Below, piece by piece: positions 23,484-31,777 of a stretch of DNA of 49,364 nt. The notes beneath the pieces were generated by a model that was given only the letters and a program-made list of their open reading frames with translations, was not told where the DNA came from and made no database searches. Positions within the stretch are counted from its first letter, which is position 1, and every line of letters begins with the position of its first letter. The stretch comes from Candidatus Tayloriibacteriota bacterium (GTDB lineage: Bacteria > Patescibacteriota > Minisyncoccia > Phycocordibacterales > SIBU01). A program made the translations under genes and the position numbers. Where the stretch lies: assembly GCA_016188455.1 (NCBI GenBank), contig JACPHR010000006.1:1-49364 (forward strand), read 5' to 3'.

Positions 23484-25907
23484 ATGAAAACAAAAATGAC
23501 TCTGCTAATCGCGGTTATGATGACGGTTTTGCTGGGAGAGAAAACTCAAACAAAGGCGAGTGAAACGGCGCCTCCCAACATGGCGCTGATTCCCGCCGGC
23601 CCATTCCAAATGGGCGACACATTCAGTGAAGGTGACCCCAACGAACTTCCGACACATACCGTCTATGTAAGCCCGTTTTACATTGATAAATACAAAGTGT
23701 CTAACAAGTTATGGGGCGAGGTGCGTCAGTGGGCCACCAACCACAACTACAACTTGGCGTGGGTTGATCCAGGAAATGGGGCAAATTATCCAGTTTACAA
23801 GGTCACATGGTATGACGCAATTAAATGGTGCAACGCGAGAAGTGAGAAGGAAGGAAGGGTGCCCGCATATTACACTTCCTCCACGCAAACGACAGTGTAT
23901 CATGAAGGACAAGTTGATATTAAAAACGATTGGGTGAATTGGAATGCGGGTTATCGGTTGCCGACAGAAGCGGAGTGGGAAAAGGCGGCGCGGGGTGGTT
24001 TGTCCGGCAAGCGGTTCCCGTGGGGAGACACCATCAGCCACAGTCAGGCCAATTACTACAGTTCCGATAAATATTCTTACGATATAGGGCCGTCTCGGGG
24101 CTATTACCTTCCAAAGGGGACTAGTCCGGTAGATTACTTCGCGCCCAACGGCTACGGACTCTACGACATGGCGGGGAACCTTCAGGAGTGGTGCTGGGAC
24201 TGGTATGGTTTTTATCCGACCGACGCGCAATACGATCCTCGAGGCCCGATCTCATTTCCGTTCTCGGATTTCGGATTCTTGTATTTTGGAAGAATAGTCC
24301 GTGGTGGAAGTTGGGGCATCGGAGCTTTGCACAGTCGGACTGCGAGTCGAGGTCCGTACCCCCCGTTCCTTGGAAGTGATAACTCCGGATTCCGTACCGT
24401 CCTACCCTCAACAGCTCTGGACCCGATAAGAGTAATTCAAACCCAACCGGTGCAACCAACATATAGTGATGGTCCAAAAAAGGAAGACGGTAAGGACAGT
24501 TTGGTATTGGTAACGCATGGGTGGCAACCGATATTGAAACCCATTGATATATCGTGGGTGGATAGCATGACCAATACCATCCGTAAGTACTTGGTCAATC
24601 AGGGCTTAAACAATTGGCAGGTTGTTGCTTACAAATGGGCAGAAAAGGCTCATACACCCTTACCAGAATCTGCTCTTGATCGTGGCAAGGAAGAAGGCGT
24701 AATCTTGGGCAGATACATCGCCAGTCAAGGATTCGGTCATGTCCACCTTATTGGCCACAGCGCCGGAGCGGGACTGATTCAAACCGCTTCGGAAACCATC
24801 AAGGCTCTACGTCCTGACACCCTAGCCCACCTCACCTTTTTGGACGCCTTCGTTGGCTTCAATTATGAGGAGCGGGGTAACTACGGCAAGGGAGCGAACT
24901 GGTCTGACAGTTACTTCTCAAGAGACTTCGAGACTAGTGGTGAAATCTATCCGTTCACGGAAAGTCAGTTGGAGCACGCCTACAATGTAGATGTCACCTA
25001 CCTGGACCCTCACAAGCCACAGGTGGATGGATACATATCAACCTCGAGCGGAATCAGCGAACCGTGTCGGGTGACAAAAACAACGCACGGCTGGCCCATT
25101 GACTTCTATGCCAACACCATCATGGGAACCGCAACATCGGAATATCAGGGCTTCGGCTTCCCATTAAGCAAGGAGGGTGGCAACTGGGATTATGCCTTAA
25201 ACAATTACACTCCCGGGAACAAAACGCCGCATCTTCTGGGAACTCCAGACCCTCCGTGCTTTGAGTACTTGTATACAAGTACTCCGGCCGTCATCGGTCC
25301 GACGATGAACTTCTCGGACTCGCCCACCCAGCAGAGCCTTACCGGTCTCATCCAAAAGAACGGTGGCGGTATCAAGTTGACGACAGATTCGCCGGCTTGG
25401 CTCGCAACATTTGTCACCGTGACCAACCCGGCCAACCTAGTCTCCTTTGACGCCGAGTTTGTAAGCGTCACTGGGGCGCAGGGACTGCTGTCGGTCTACT
25501 GGGACACAAATACGATTGGGTCAGTTGACGAACGGGCTGTACAACCAGGACTTCAACACTACTCGTTTGGGTTCCCAAGAGTGACCGGCAACAGCTCTCA
25601 CGTGCTCGGGTTCCGAGTTGACCCGTTCACCAATATCGCCTCAAGCGTTATAGTCACGAATGTCAGCTTGGGTCTCGTAGGACCAGACCAGCCGTTTTCA
25701 CTGGTCATAACTACGAACAAGGTCAATGGACTGCAGGTCTACCAGCTAAATAGTCAAGCGAGGTTCAACTACACCGTAGAAACCTCCACAAACCTCATTG
25801 ATTGGAAGACTATCGCAATCCTAGTCAACACAAACGGAGTTGTCCGTTTCATTGACCCAAACACAAACAACGCACCCGCAAGATTTTATCGAGCGGTGGT
25901 ACCTTAG
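23484..25907 (+). CDS. Secreted SUMF1-fold/lipase-fold protein with 'RFYR' C-terminal domain
   Basis: About 807 residues with a signal peptide (MKTKMTLLIAVMMTVLLGE). Residues 30-315 form a formylglycine-generating-enzyme/SUMF1 fold: MALIPAGPFQMGD, YRLPTEAEWEKAARGG, GYGLYDMAGNLQEWCWDWY and RGGSWG...GFRTV. The two catalytic Cys of true FGE are absent, so sulfatase activation is unlikely. Residues 345-600 are an alpha/beta hydrolase with GHSAGAGL (Ser about 425). The end VETSTNLIDWKTIAIL...ARFYRAVVP is a beta domain common in secreted Verrucomicrobia-type proteins. The ATG is preceded by AAAGG. Probably acquired by transfer; the substrate is unknown. Confidence 0.8.
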   Translation: MKTKMTLLIAVMMTVLLGEKTQTKASETAPPNMALIPAGPFQMGDTFSEGDPNELPTHTVYVSPFYIDKYKVSNKLWGEVRQWATNHNYNLAWVDPGNGANYPVYKVTWYDAIKWCNARSEKEGRVPAYYTSSTQTTVYHEGQVDIKNDWVNWNAGYRLPTEAEWEKAARGGLSGKRFPWGDTISHSQANYYSSDKYSYDIGPSRGYYLPKGTSPVDYFAPNGYGLYDMAGNLQEWCWDWYGFYPTDAQYDPRGPISFPFSDFGFLYFGRIVRGGSWGIGALHSRTASRGPYPPFLGSDNSGFRTVLPSTALDPIRVIQTQPVQPTYSDGPKKEDGKDSLVLVTHGWQPILKPIDISWVDSMTNTIRKYLVNQGLNNWQVVAYKWAEKAHTPLPESALDRGKEEGVILGRYIASQGFGHVHLIGHSAGAGLIQTASETIKALRPDTLAHLTFLDAFVGFNYEERGNYGKGANWSDSYFSRDFETSGEIYPFTESQLEHAYNVDVTYLDPHKPQVDGYISTSSGISEPCRVTKTTHGWPIDFYANTIMGTATSEYQGFGFPLSKEGGNWDYALNNYTPGNKTPHLLGTPDPPCFEYLYTSTPAVIGPTMNFSDSPTQQSLTGLIQKNGGGIKLTTDSPAWLATFVTVTNPANLVSFDAEFVSVTGAQGLLSVYWDTNTIGSVDERAVQPGLQHYSFGFPRVTGNSSHVLGFRVDPFTNIASSVIVTNVSLGLVGPDQPFSLVITTNKVNGLQVYQLNSQARFNYTVETSTNLIDWKTIAILVNTNGVVRFIDPNTNNAPARFYRAVVP

Positions 25908-25925
25908 TTCTTTTTGTTATTCACA

Positions 25926-25952
25926 GAGCTCACGCAGGTGGGCTCTTTTTAT
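25926..25952 (+). terminator. Terminator after the SUMF1-lipase gene
   Basis: GAGCTCAC-GCAG-GTGGGCTC followed by TTTTTATT, one G-U pair. Confidence 0.8.
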
Positions 25953-26254
25953 TGTTTGGATTTGATGCGACCAACCAGAAAACCGATAAGGGAGCAAACG
26001 ACAAACCAGCCTGCCACACTACCCACCGGTACAAAAACAAATGGCAATCGATAATGGAAAAATGGATCCAAATTATCAAATAGAATTGCGAAAGGAAAAA
26101 TCGGGCTTGTAATGATGAAAGGTAGGCAAAGGAAACTTCCCGGGGAAGTATCAAGTATATTACAAGAATAAAACAGAACCACAAAAATAAGTGTTATCCC
26201 TCCCCCAATCACCCCGCCCCGGAGCCAATACGGCCAATTTTTCCAAAATTTCAT
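25949..26254 (-). CDS. Small membrane protein of unknown function
   Basis: About 101 residues. Hydrophobic helices are visible at residues 11-30 (RGGVIGGGITLIFVVLFYS), 42-60 (CLPFIITSPIFPFAILF) and 70-95 (FVFVPVGSVAGWFVVCSLIGF), with a basic tail GRIKSKQ. I do not recognise a family. It stands alone between the SUMF1 gene and a toxin-antitoxin pair. Confidence 0.5.
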   Translation of the reverse strand: MKFWKNWPYWLRGGVIGGGITLIFVVLFYSCNILDTSPGSFLCLPFIITSPIFPFAILFDNLDPFFHYRLPFVFVPVGSVAGWFVVCSLIGFLVGRIKSKQ

Positions 26255-26274
26255 AGAGTTTAGTTAGAAAATTT

Positions 26275-26421
26275 TCTGTCAGCCGCCAATAAGCTGGCGT
26301 GCCTGTTTTCGCAAAGCAGTCAATGTTTCTTTTTCAAGTTCGCTAAAAATGAGTGACCTGTTTTAATGTTTTCATGCCTTTAATGTGAAGCCGAATCATT
26401 CGGATATTGGCTAAGAGTGCA
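26275..26421 (-). pseudogene. Decayed coding fragment
   Basis: Frames on the minus strand read NALLANIRMIRLHIKGMK and, after a shift, SELEKETLTALRKQARQLIGG followed by stop. Both halves look protein-like and helical but are not in one frame. I cannot name the parent gene; the call rests only on reading-frame texture. Confidence 0.3.
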
Positions 26422-26422
26422 T

Positions 26423-26749
26423 TTACAATCTCAACATCTTTTTAATCTCCAAACCTAGTAACTTGATTTCATTTGTCGAGAGAAAGCCGATTTTCGTTTC
26501 CAATCTTTTAACATCAACGGCTCTCAGCTGAAAAACCATGGCAATGGAGTTGGAGGATAAATTATTTGAAGCGGTTGGTGAAAACTGAATGGTATGCTCG
26601 AATCGTAATGCTCTGATGTTGGAAGTAAAAGGAACAACAATAACAATACGGGCAACAATACCAGAAACGACAACGGCCGGCCGTATGCCCGACTGTTCAT
26701 GTCCACCTGAATTCCCGGAGTTAATTATCCAAATCTCACCCTTCTTCAT
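26423..26749 (-). CDS. MazF/PemK-type toxin
   Basis: A 108-residue protein. MKKGEIWIINSG, GIRPAVVVSG, VVPFTSNIRALRFEHTIQF and the C-terminal SNSIAMVFQLRAVDVKRLETKIG follow the MazF/PemK ribonuclease fold (conserved G-[DE]-[IV]-W and R-P-[AV]-[VL] motifs). It starts two bases after the antitoxin stop. Confidence 0.85.
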   Translation of the reverse strand: MKKGEIWIINSGNSGGHEQSGIRPAVVVSGIVARIVIVVPFTSNIRALRFEHTIQFSPTASNNLSSNSIAMVFQLRAVDVKRLETKIGFLSTNEIKLLGLEIKKMLRL

Positions 26750-26751
26750 GA

Positions 26752-26946
26752 CTACAGGTTGCTTTTAGCTAATGCTTCATCACTTAAATAATCCCAAAAG
26801 TCGAGCTCCTTTTTGAACTCTAATTCTCCCTTGATAGCATCCAAGTAAAATAGAGATGCTCTTTCAAGAATATCCTTTTCCTCAACGCCCAGAACCTTTG
26901 AGGCGTCCCTTATACTAGTTCTTGTTTTTTTAGTCAGCATTTTCAT
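26752..26946 (-). CDS. Antitoxin partner of the MazF-type toxin
   Basis: About 64 residues (MKMLTKKTRTSIRDASKVLG...). The N-terminal helix-turn-helix-like SIRDASKVLGVEEKDILERA resembles short ribbon/helical antitoxins; the acidic C-terminal half (KKELDFWDYLSDEALA) would bind the toxin. TGGTATTAT lies 8 bases upstream, so the mRNA would be nearly leaderless. Confidence 0.7.
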   Translation of the reverse strand: MKMLTKKTRTSIRDASKVLGVEEKDILERASLFYLDAIKGELEFKKELDFWDYLSDEALAKSNL

Positions 26947-26999
26947 ATATGACCATAATACCAAAATTATCCGCTTTTACAAACATGGTTCGTACCTTC

Positions 27000-27238
27000 T
27001 AAACCAATGCAAGTTCCACAAAAAACGTCGAGCCCTTGCCCTCGCCAAACGACTCCACCCAAACCCGGCCGCCGTGGGCTTTAATCATTTCTTTGGCGAC
27101 ATAAAGACCGAGGCCGGTGCCTAAAATATTCAACCTATTGTCTAATTCGCACGAATTAGACAATAGGTTTTTAGAAATTAACTTTTGACACGTCATCGGC
27201 GCGGGAGAACTTTTAAAAAAGTTCTTGCGGAGTTTTCT
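27000..27238 (-). pseudogene. Histidine kinase 3' fragment interrupted by a palindromic insert
   Basis: Minus strand encodes TPQELF[16 protein letters not shown], then after an insert [20 protein letters not shown] and [19 protein letters not shown]. This is the ATPase end of a kinase close to the intact one at 29351-30967. An in-frame TAA replaces the expected Gln codon, and a 49-base palindromic insert breaks the frame before GTGLGLY. The 5' part is missing; DUF2283 lies directly beyond. Confidence 0.85.
27131..27179. mobile_element. P3 palindromic insertion with 3-base duplication
   Basis: AACCTATTGTCTAATTCG and its complement (27132-27169) lie in a 49-base segment absent from the sister kinase gene. 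ATT is found on both sides (27128-27130 and 27177-27179); removing one ATT and the segment restores ...[12 protein letters not shown] in frame. This fits a small palindromic element that inserted with target duplication. Confidence 0.6.
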
Positions 27239-27272
27239 TTATGATACCTGTATTGATGTCAGAGAAAGACAA

Positions 27273-27521
27273 TCAAGAAGCCGTGCTCATTTTACGTCCC
27301 GATTGGAGAAATTCGGCCATTTTGGGGAGCGTGGCTCGAAAATGGCGAGAAGCATTCAAGATCTCAAAACCGAGTACATTTCCGCTCCGGTCATACTCAA
27401 CCGAAATGCCAGGCGATAATTCTTCAAAACGGTCTTCGGCGCCAGCTCGAACAACCATCGAAAGCGCGTCTGCTTCCGCATCATAGTATATTTTCAGTTT
27501 TTTTTGTCTATTCGTAGCCAT
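27273..27521 (-). CDS. DUF2283 family protein
   Basis: An 82-residue small protein: KIYYDAEADALSMVVRAG, EELSPGISVEYDRSGNVLGFEIL matches the DUF2283 pattern (YYD.EADALYI, V..G..VD.D..G...GIEIL). The family is often linked to toxin-antitoxin loci but its function is unknown. It lies between the kinase fragment and a transposase fragment. Confidence 0.8.
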   Translation of the reverse strand: MATNRQKKLKIYYDAEADALSMVVRAGAEDRFEELSPGISVEYDRSGNVLGFEILNASRHFRATLPKMAEFLQSGRKMSTAS

Positions 27522-27599
27522 CGTTTTGTTCTCACGCGATTAAGTTCCTGATTTCTTTTCAGAGGATGGATAGTAATAAGTTTCAGTATACTATTCCTT

Positions 27600-27896
27600 T
27601 CAAAAAATGCAACCATATGTATAAGGCCACCCATCTTTGCACTCTTGGCCTCCGATTAGCTGGTAACGAGGCAATGATAGCATGTAGCCGACCGGCGACA
27701 GTTTGTTCTCAAAGGCGAAGTGTACCCGCTCAGTGTTGTAGAACACAAGGTAATCCAGTTTGCGTGGTAATCAACAAATTCCTCCTGCACGGTACGATTG
27801 AAACGTTCCATGTGGGCATTCATCTTCGGCGTCTTGGGGTAGGTATGGTAGTGGACGAGGTGCAGTCGTCTCAACTCTTCATCGAATGGAATCGAA
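27600..27896 (-). pseudogene. 3' fragment of an IS481/IS3-like transposase
   Basis: Minus strand reads FDEELRRLHLVHYHTYPKTP then KMNAHMERFNRTVQEEF, the end of an rve integrase core. A frameshift follows, after which LDYLVFYNTERVHFAFENKL and SPVGYMLSLPRYQ continue to a stop at 27600. The 5' half is missing at the join with the radical-SAM fragment, so this is a remnant that probably caused or followed its truncation. Confidence 0.85.
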
Positions 27897-28330
27897 ATCC
27901 TCAAGTAAAAGTCAGAGAATTCACCAATGTTCTCCGATGGATGGGTTCACTGACCGGTGAGCTTGAAAGTATCCCCAACAAAACCGACATTTTCCCAACC
28001 ATCGGTTGGAATGGAGATGTTGTGTTGCTATCTCCTGAATTACTCGGAGCACGGTACGACGAGAATAAGAACTTTGTTGTCGGCAATATAATCAGAGAAA
28101 GCCTTGCCGAAATACTGGAGCGCGGGCAATCTTCGAGATACGTTCAAGAATACCGCGCTGGTGTACAACAATGCGAACGGGAATGTAAATTCTTTCTATA
28201 CTGCCGTGGCGGTCAGGCTTCGAATAAATTTTTCGAGCTAGGCCAAATCGCAGGAACGGAAACACAACACTGTAGGAATTCTCAACAAAAACCGTTAGAG
28301 ACAATTCTGGCTTTTATGGAGAATGTCTAG
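27896..28330 (+). pseudogene. Radical SAM/SPASM peptide maturase, C-terminal part only
   Basis: About 144 residues remain: VKVREFTNVLRWMGSLTGEL and the SPASM-type end CERECKFFLYCRGGQASNKF followed by GTETQHCRNSQQKPLETIL. The C-x3-C-x5-C...C spacing and 'SNKFFE-G....TET--C' pattern are those of cyclophane-forming maturases of the GrrM/OscB kind. The radical-SAM core with CxxxCxxC is absent; the frame stays open leftwards over antisense transposase sequence for about 110 codons, which I regard as accidental. It is directly upstream of a precursor-like gene and in the same direction. Confidence 0.75.
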
Positions 28331-28358
28331 CAAATCTAAATGGAGGGAGGTGATAAAT

Positions 28359-28523
28359 ATGCAAAGCGCAAGCCTTGAAATGACAAAAACGGTGCTGAAA
28401 AACGCACGAAGCGTTCGCACACTGCTCGAGAAAACGAGGCTGTGTGGCGATCAAGCTAACAGGAACAAAGTTCTCGCCTGGAATAAGGGCTGGAATCAGT
28501 TCGACAAACCGCGTGGTGATTGA
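28359..28523 (+). CDS. Candidate RiPP precursor peptide (triceptide type)
   Basis: A 54-residue peptide starting MQSASLEMTKTVLKNARS and ending AWNKGWNQFDKPRGD. A very strong GGAGGGAGGTGAT Shine-Dalgarno precedes the ATG. It starts 28 bases after the maturase fragment and is followed at once by a terminator. The tail has three aromatic-x-polar triplets (WNK, WNQ, FDK), the form cross-linked by three-residue-cyclophane radical SAM enzymes. Leader helix and basic/aromatic core fit a RiPP precursor. The maturase is broken here, so production would need an enzyme elsewhere. Confidence 0.65.
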   Translation: MQSASLEMTKTVLKNARSVRTLLEKTRLCGDQANRNKVLAWNKGWNQFDKPRGD

Positions 28524-28533
28524 ACACGCACAG

Positions 28534-28568
28534 GGTCCGGGATTTGTAACACAGCCCGGGCCTTTTTA
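28534..28568 (+). terminator. Terminator after the precursor gene
   Basis: GGTCCGGG...CCCGGGCC with one G-U pair, followed by TTTTTATT. Confidence 0.85.
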
Positions 28569-28581
28569 TTGATGTGGGTTA

Positions 28582-29343
28582 CTACAGTTTTTTGATAATT
28601 TTGTTTACAAGGTATTTCTTTAATGCAGGAATATGCCCATTACCATAAACCAGGAAAATACTCTTGCCACTATTCCACTGCTTGATGATATTTTTCGTAA
28701 TATAAGCATCCCGTATTTCCCCAGAAGCTTTAGAAACTTTATTGATTACTGTTTTTGTGTAATGAGGATTGATAATAGAATAAAAGAAATTTTTGTCGTC
28801 AGACTTAAACGGTCGGCTGAATTTCTTTCTAAAGATGGTCTCGATATTTTCCAAAGAGAAGTCAAATTTTTTCCATCTGCTCTGGTGTTTATCCTGCTTC
28901 AGAAAACTATTTATATAATCCGCAAACGGCGGTTTTTTGCTGAAACGGTTCCACTGGTACGCATATCGGGTAAAATAATATAGTTCAATATCCTCTCTGG
29001 AAAATTGTTTTTCGAGATTGCGGCGTTCTTCACCCCGGGGAGGCTCGGGCGAATCTACAAGCACACCAACTCTTTCAGCCAGCCAAACTGTAAAATCGCC
29101 TTCCCCGCCTTTTTCTATAGCTTCTCTGCGAGAACAGGCAAGCGGACGTTTCCCGCCCTCCACAAAAACAATACGCTTTTGTCCTTTCGTCGCCTCAAGA
29201 AATTTCCGCCAAAATTTTTCAATGGCAGGAAACTGCTTGTGCTTGGGATTATAAACATGCATCGCTCCGAAACAAAAAATGTACTGCGACCTCCTTCGTA
29301 TTATAAAACTATGGGCAAATTTTAATACTTCACTGTTGGACAT
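28582..29343 (-). CDS. TraB/TIKI-like (GxxH) protein
   Basis: About 253 residues from MSNSEVLKFAHSF. IFCFGAMHVYNPKHKQFPAI near the start and SIFLVYGNGHIPALKKYL near the end give the two glycine-histidine motifs seen in the TraB/PrgY/GumN (TIKI-like) superfamily, with RIVFVEGGKRP between. The assignment is by motif only. It sits between the RiPP remnant and the sensor kinase gene; a role in peptide cleavage or pheromone shut-off, known for TraB, would be inference. Confidence 0.5.
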   Translation of the reverse strand: MSNSEVLKFAHSFIIRRRSQYIFCFGAMHVYNPKHKQFPAIEKFWRKFLEATKGQKRIVFVEGGKRPLACSRREAIEKGGEGDFTVWLAERVGVLVDSPEPPRGEERRNLEKQFSREDIELYYFTRYAYQWNRFSKKPPFADYINSFLKQDKHQSRWKKFDFSLENIETIFRKKFSRPFKSDDKNFFYSIINPHYTKTVINKVSKASGEIRDAYITKNIIKQWNSGKSIFLVYGNGHIPALKKYLVNKIIKKL

Positions 29344-29350
29344 ATTTGTC

Positions 29351-30967
29351 TTACAAAACCGTTCTAAGCTCCACAAAGAAAGTGGACCCCTTGCCCTCGC
29401 CAAACGATTCCACCCAAATCCTCCCGCCGTGGGCTTTAATCATTTCTTTGGCCACATAGAGGCCGAGGCCGGTGCCGAAGAGATTAAACTTTGAGGCGTC
29501 CTCGGCGCGGCTGAACTTTTGGAACAGGTGTGGAATAGTTTCCGGCCTGATGCCGACGCCGGTATCCTTGACGGCAAGAGTCACTTTGCCGGCGGCCTTG
29601 TCCGATAACAGCGAAACATTGATGCTCCCTTTTGGCGTATATTTAGTGGCGTTATCCAGAATGTTGCCGATCACTTGCTTTATTTTCCCCCTATCACCCT
29701 TGATGTTAATCGGCTCTGGACAGACGCCTACAGAAATCGCCAAACCTTTTTTCTCAATGTTAGGTTTGGCCTCGTTCACTACTTCATTCACGAGCGCGCA
29801 GAGGTCAAAGGTCGTGAAATCATACTTCATCCTGCCCTGCTCAATCCGCGAGACATTGAGAAAATCATCAACAATAACCGCCAAGGATTTGCTGGATTGG
29901 TAAATCGTATCAATAGTTTCGCGCAAGTTTTCCGGCACCTCGCCATAATCGCCCTCAATCATCATTGAAGCGTAACCTTTAATGGCCGTAAGCGGGCCCC
30001 GAATCTGGTGCGTCGCCAGCGACACAAACTCGCTTTTGAGTTGGTCAAGCTCCTTCAGCCGCTCATTGGCCTTTTCCAACTCTCCGGCCAATTTCTCAAT
30101 TTTTTCCCGCTGCGAAACTTCACTAATAACACTACGTATAAGCAGGATGCCAAAAAATACTACAAGAATAAGAAGGACGCCATTTGTCAGTCTGGCTTGC
30201 AAAGTTTCAGAGAGTATTGTTTGTACCAAAATGAAAATCCAAATTGCAAAGGTTAACAATTCAGTCGCAACAACCTTGATGTCAAAGAGGTGATGTTTGA
30301 GAATGGCGTACGCTAGTATTACAGGATATAGGGAAAAAAATATGACACCTACTGGCATAATTAATACATTAAAAGTGGGCAAAAAAGCCATACCACCACC
30401 AATGAAACCGACTAGGGCCGCAATAAAAATAAATTTTAATTGCAAAACCTTAAAGCCCTGACTTGTTTGTATTTGTTTAAACAGTAACAATAAAGAATAG
30501 GGTATTGAGATAGCATAAAATAAAATAAGTAAATAATAACCTAGCCCAGCTGTAGGGTAATAATTAAATAGCAATTTTGGTTCCAAACTTGTCACAAAAA
30601 CTCCAGGATAAAAAATTTCTAACACATTCAACAAAACTATAAGGCCTGCGGCAAGATAGACAAAAAACAATGCTTTGGTTCTAACTCTATTTTGACCCAG
30701 ATTTACTAAAACAAAATGTACCCAAAAGGCAGGTAATAAAATTGAACCAAAATCCATTATCAAGCGCCACATATACGCGGTGTTGTAAGACGTGGAGTTA
30801 AGTAAAGATAAAAATCCGACACTCCAAACCGCACTAGAAATAGAGAGAAAGAAAAAACTCAAATCAACATTCTCTTTGTTGTTTCTTAAAAGGATAACCA
30901 GTCCAACTAAAAAAGAAAGAACTGATCCCAATAAAAGACTTATCTTAAAAAAGTAAAGTAATGTCAT
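29351..30967 (-). CDS. Sensor histidine kinase with 7TM-type N-terminal membrane domain
   Basis: A 538-residue kinase. Residues 1-270 hold about eight hydrophobic helices, the first seven in a HisKA_7TM-like arrangement (LLLGSVLSFLVGLVILL, WVHFVLVNLGQNR, YLLILFYAISIPYSLLLLF, PVILAYAILKHHLFDI). A coiled coil (residues 280-310) leads to the H box SLATHQIRGPLTAIKGYAS (H320), N box GNILDNATKY, G1 VKDTGVGIRP and G2 [11 protein letters not shown]. No response regulator is in the window. It lies 2 bases after the acetoacetate-decarboxylase-like gene in an operon with an alpha-oxoamine synthase, so it may sense their product. Its 3' end is duplicated at 27000. Confidence 0.93.
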   Translation of the reverse strand: MTLLYFFKISLLLGSVLSFLVGLVILLRNNKENVDLSFFFLSISSAVWSVGFLSLLNSTSYNTAYMWRLIMDFGSILLPAFWVHFVLVNLGQNRVRTKALFFVYLAAGLIVLLNVLEIFYPGVFVTSLEPKLLFNYYPTAGLGYYLLILFYAISIPYSLLLLFKQIQTSQGFKVLQLKFIFIAALVGFIGGGMAFLPTFNVLIMPVGVIFFSLYPVILAYAILKHHLFDIKVVATELLTFAIWIFILVQTILSETLQARLTNGVLLILVVFFGILLIRSVISEVSQREKIEKLAGELEKANERLKELDQLKSEFVSLATHQIRGPLTAIKGYASMMIEGDYGEVPENLRETIDTIYQSSKSLAVIVDDFLNVSRIEQGRMKYDFTTFDLCALVNEVVNEAKPNIEKKGLAISVGVCPEPINIKGDRGKIKQVIGNILDNATKYTPKGSINVSLLSDKAAGKVTLAVKDTGVGIRPETIPHLFQKFSRAEDASKFNLFGTGLGLYVAKEMIKAHGGRIWVESFGEGKGSTFFVELRTVL

Positions 30968-30969
30968 AT

Positions 30970-31764
30970 TTATACTGATATAGCTTTACCAGCAATTTCT
31001 ACAGCATTGGGATAAAACACTGTGGCAATTTTTTTTTCTATACCTAATTCATTTAGTATATTCCCTATCTCATGATCACCAATTGTAATTTTAAAATCTC
31101 TATTACCTATCCATGTTTTACAAAAAAGAAGTGTGTTAAGCTCAACATGACGCAATTCTTTATTACACATAAAATATGTATTAAATCTCTTCCTTTGAAA
31201 TTTAAACTTAGAATTTTTAGGCAAACTTTCAGATATTGTTAAAATATTGTCATTATTCTCTTTTATTGTAGATGTAAGACGCCCATTATCTTGTGTTAAA
31301 GAAATATTTAAATTATTTTTATATGTTGGATAACCCCATATATCTTCTATGTGTTTTCTACCTAAATCATTACTTGCTCCTAATTGAATAACATAGAAAC
31401 CTAACTTACTAAACCTTTGATCAAAAATTAAAGGCAGGATAGGAATATTAAACTTTCCATCCATCATTATTGGAACAGAAAAAGTAAACTCATTAAATGC
31501 CCCGACTGCGCTCTCTCTATATTCAAATACATTTATAGCTAATAACGTCTTCCCCATAAAAACAGAAACTGGTTTTGCTCTTTTGTTGTGGATAAAATTT
31601 ATCACTTTTTTAATATCTACCAACATAAGACACATTACTGCACTGGCATCCTCATATATCATTGGAATATCAATATCAACACCATTAACACGGTGTACAT
31701 AATCTCTATGATAAGGATAAAATTGTAGTTCCCTCTTAAGTTTAGAATAATACTCTTTATTCAT
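30970..31764 (-). CDS. Acetoacetate decarboxylase-like protein
   Basis: A 264-residue protein with the ADC-family pattern: FEYRESAVGAFNEFTFSVPI, KLGFYVIQLGASNDLGRKHIEDIWGYPTYKN and a late TVFYPNAVEIAG. The Schiff-base Lys of ADC is normally in a PKK motif; here the segment reads GYPTYK, so catalysis is uncertain. The gene is 13 bases after the oxoamine synthase and 2 bases before the kinase. Decarboxylation of a beta-keto acid made by its neighbour is plausible. Confidence 0.75.
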   Translation of the reverse strand: MNKEYYSKLKRELQFYPYHRDYVHRVNGVDIDIPMIYEDASAVMCLMLVDIKKVINFIHNKRAKPVSVFMGKTLLAINVFEYRESAVGAFNEFTFSVPIMMDGKFNIPILPLIFDQRFSKLGFYVIQLGASNDLGRKHIEDIWGYPTYKNNLNISLTQDNGRLTSTIKENNDNILTISESLPKNSKFKFQRKRFNTYFMCNKELRHVELNTLLFCKTWIGNRDFKITIGDHEIGNILNELGIEKKIATVFYPNAVEIAGKAISV

Positions 31765-31777
31765 ACCTTAAAAAATC

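Noticed and set aside
23484-25907. SUMF1/C-lectin-fold protein as target of a diversity-generating retroelement
   Set aside because: No reverse transcriptase, template repeat or variable-repeat copy is visible in the window.
27566-27895. Open frame upstream of and continuous with the radical-SAM fragment
   Set aside because: These 110 codons are antisense to a recognisable transposase end and show no radical-SAM core, so the frame is probably accidental.
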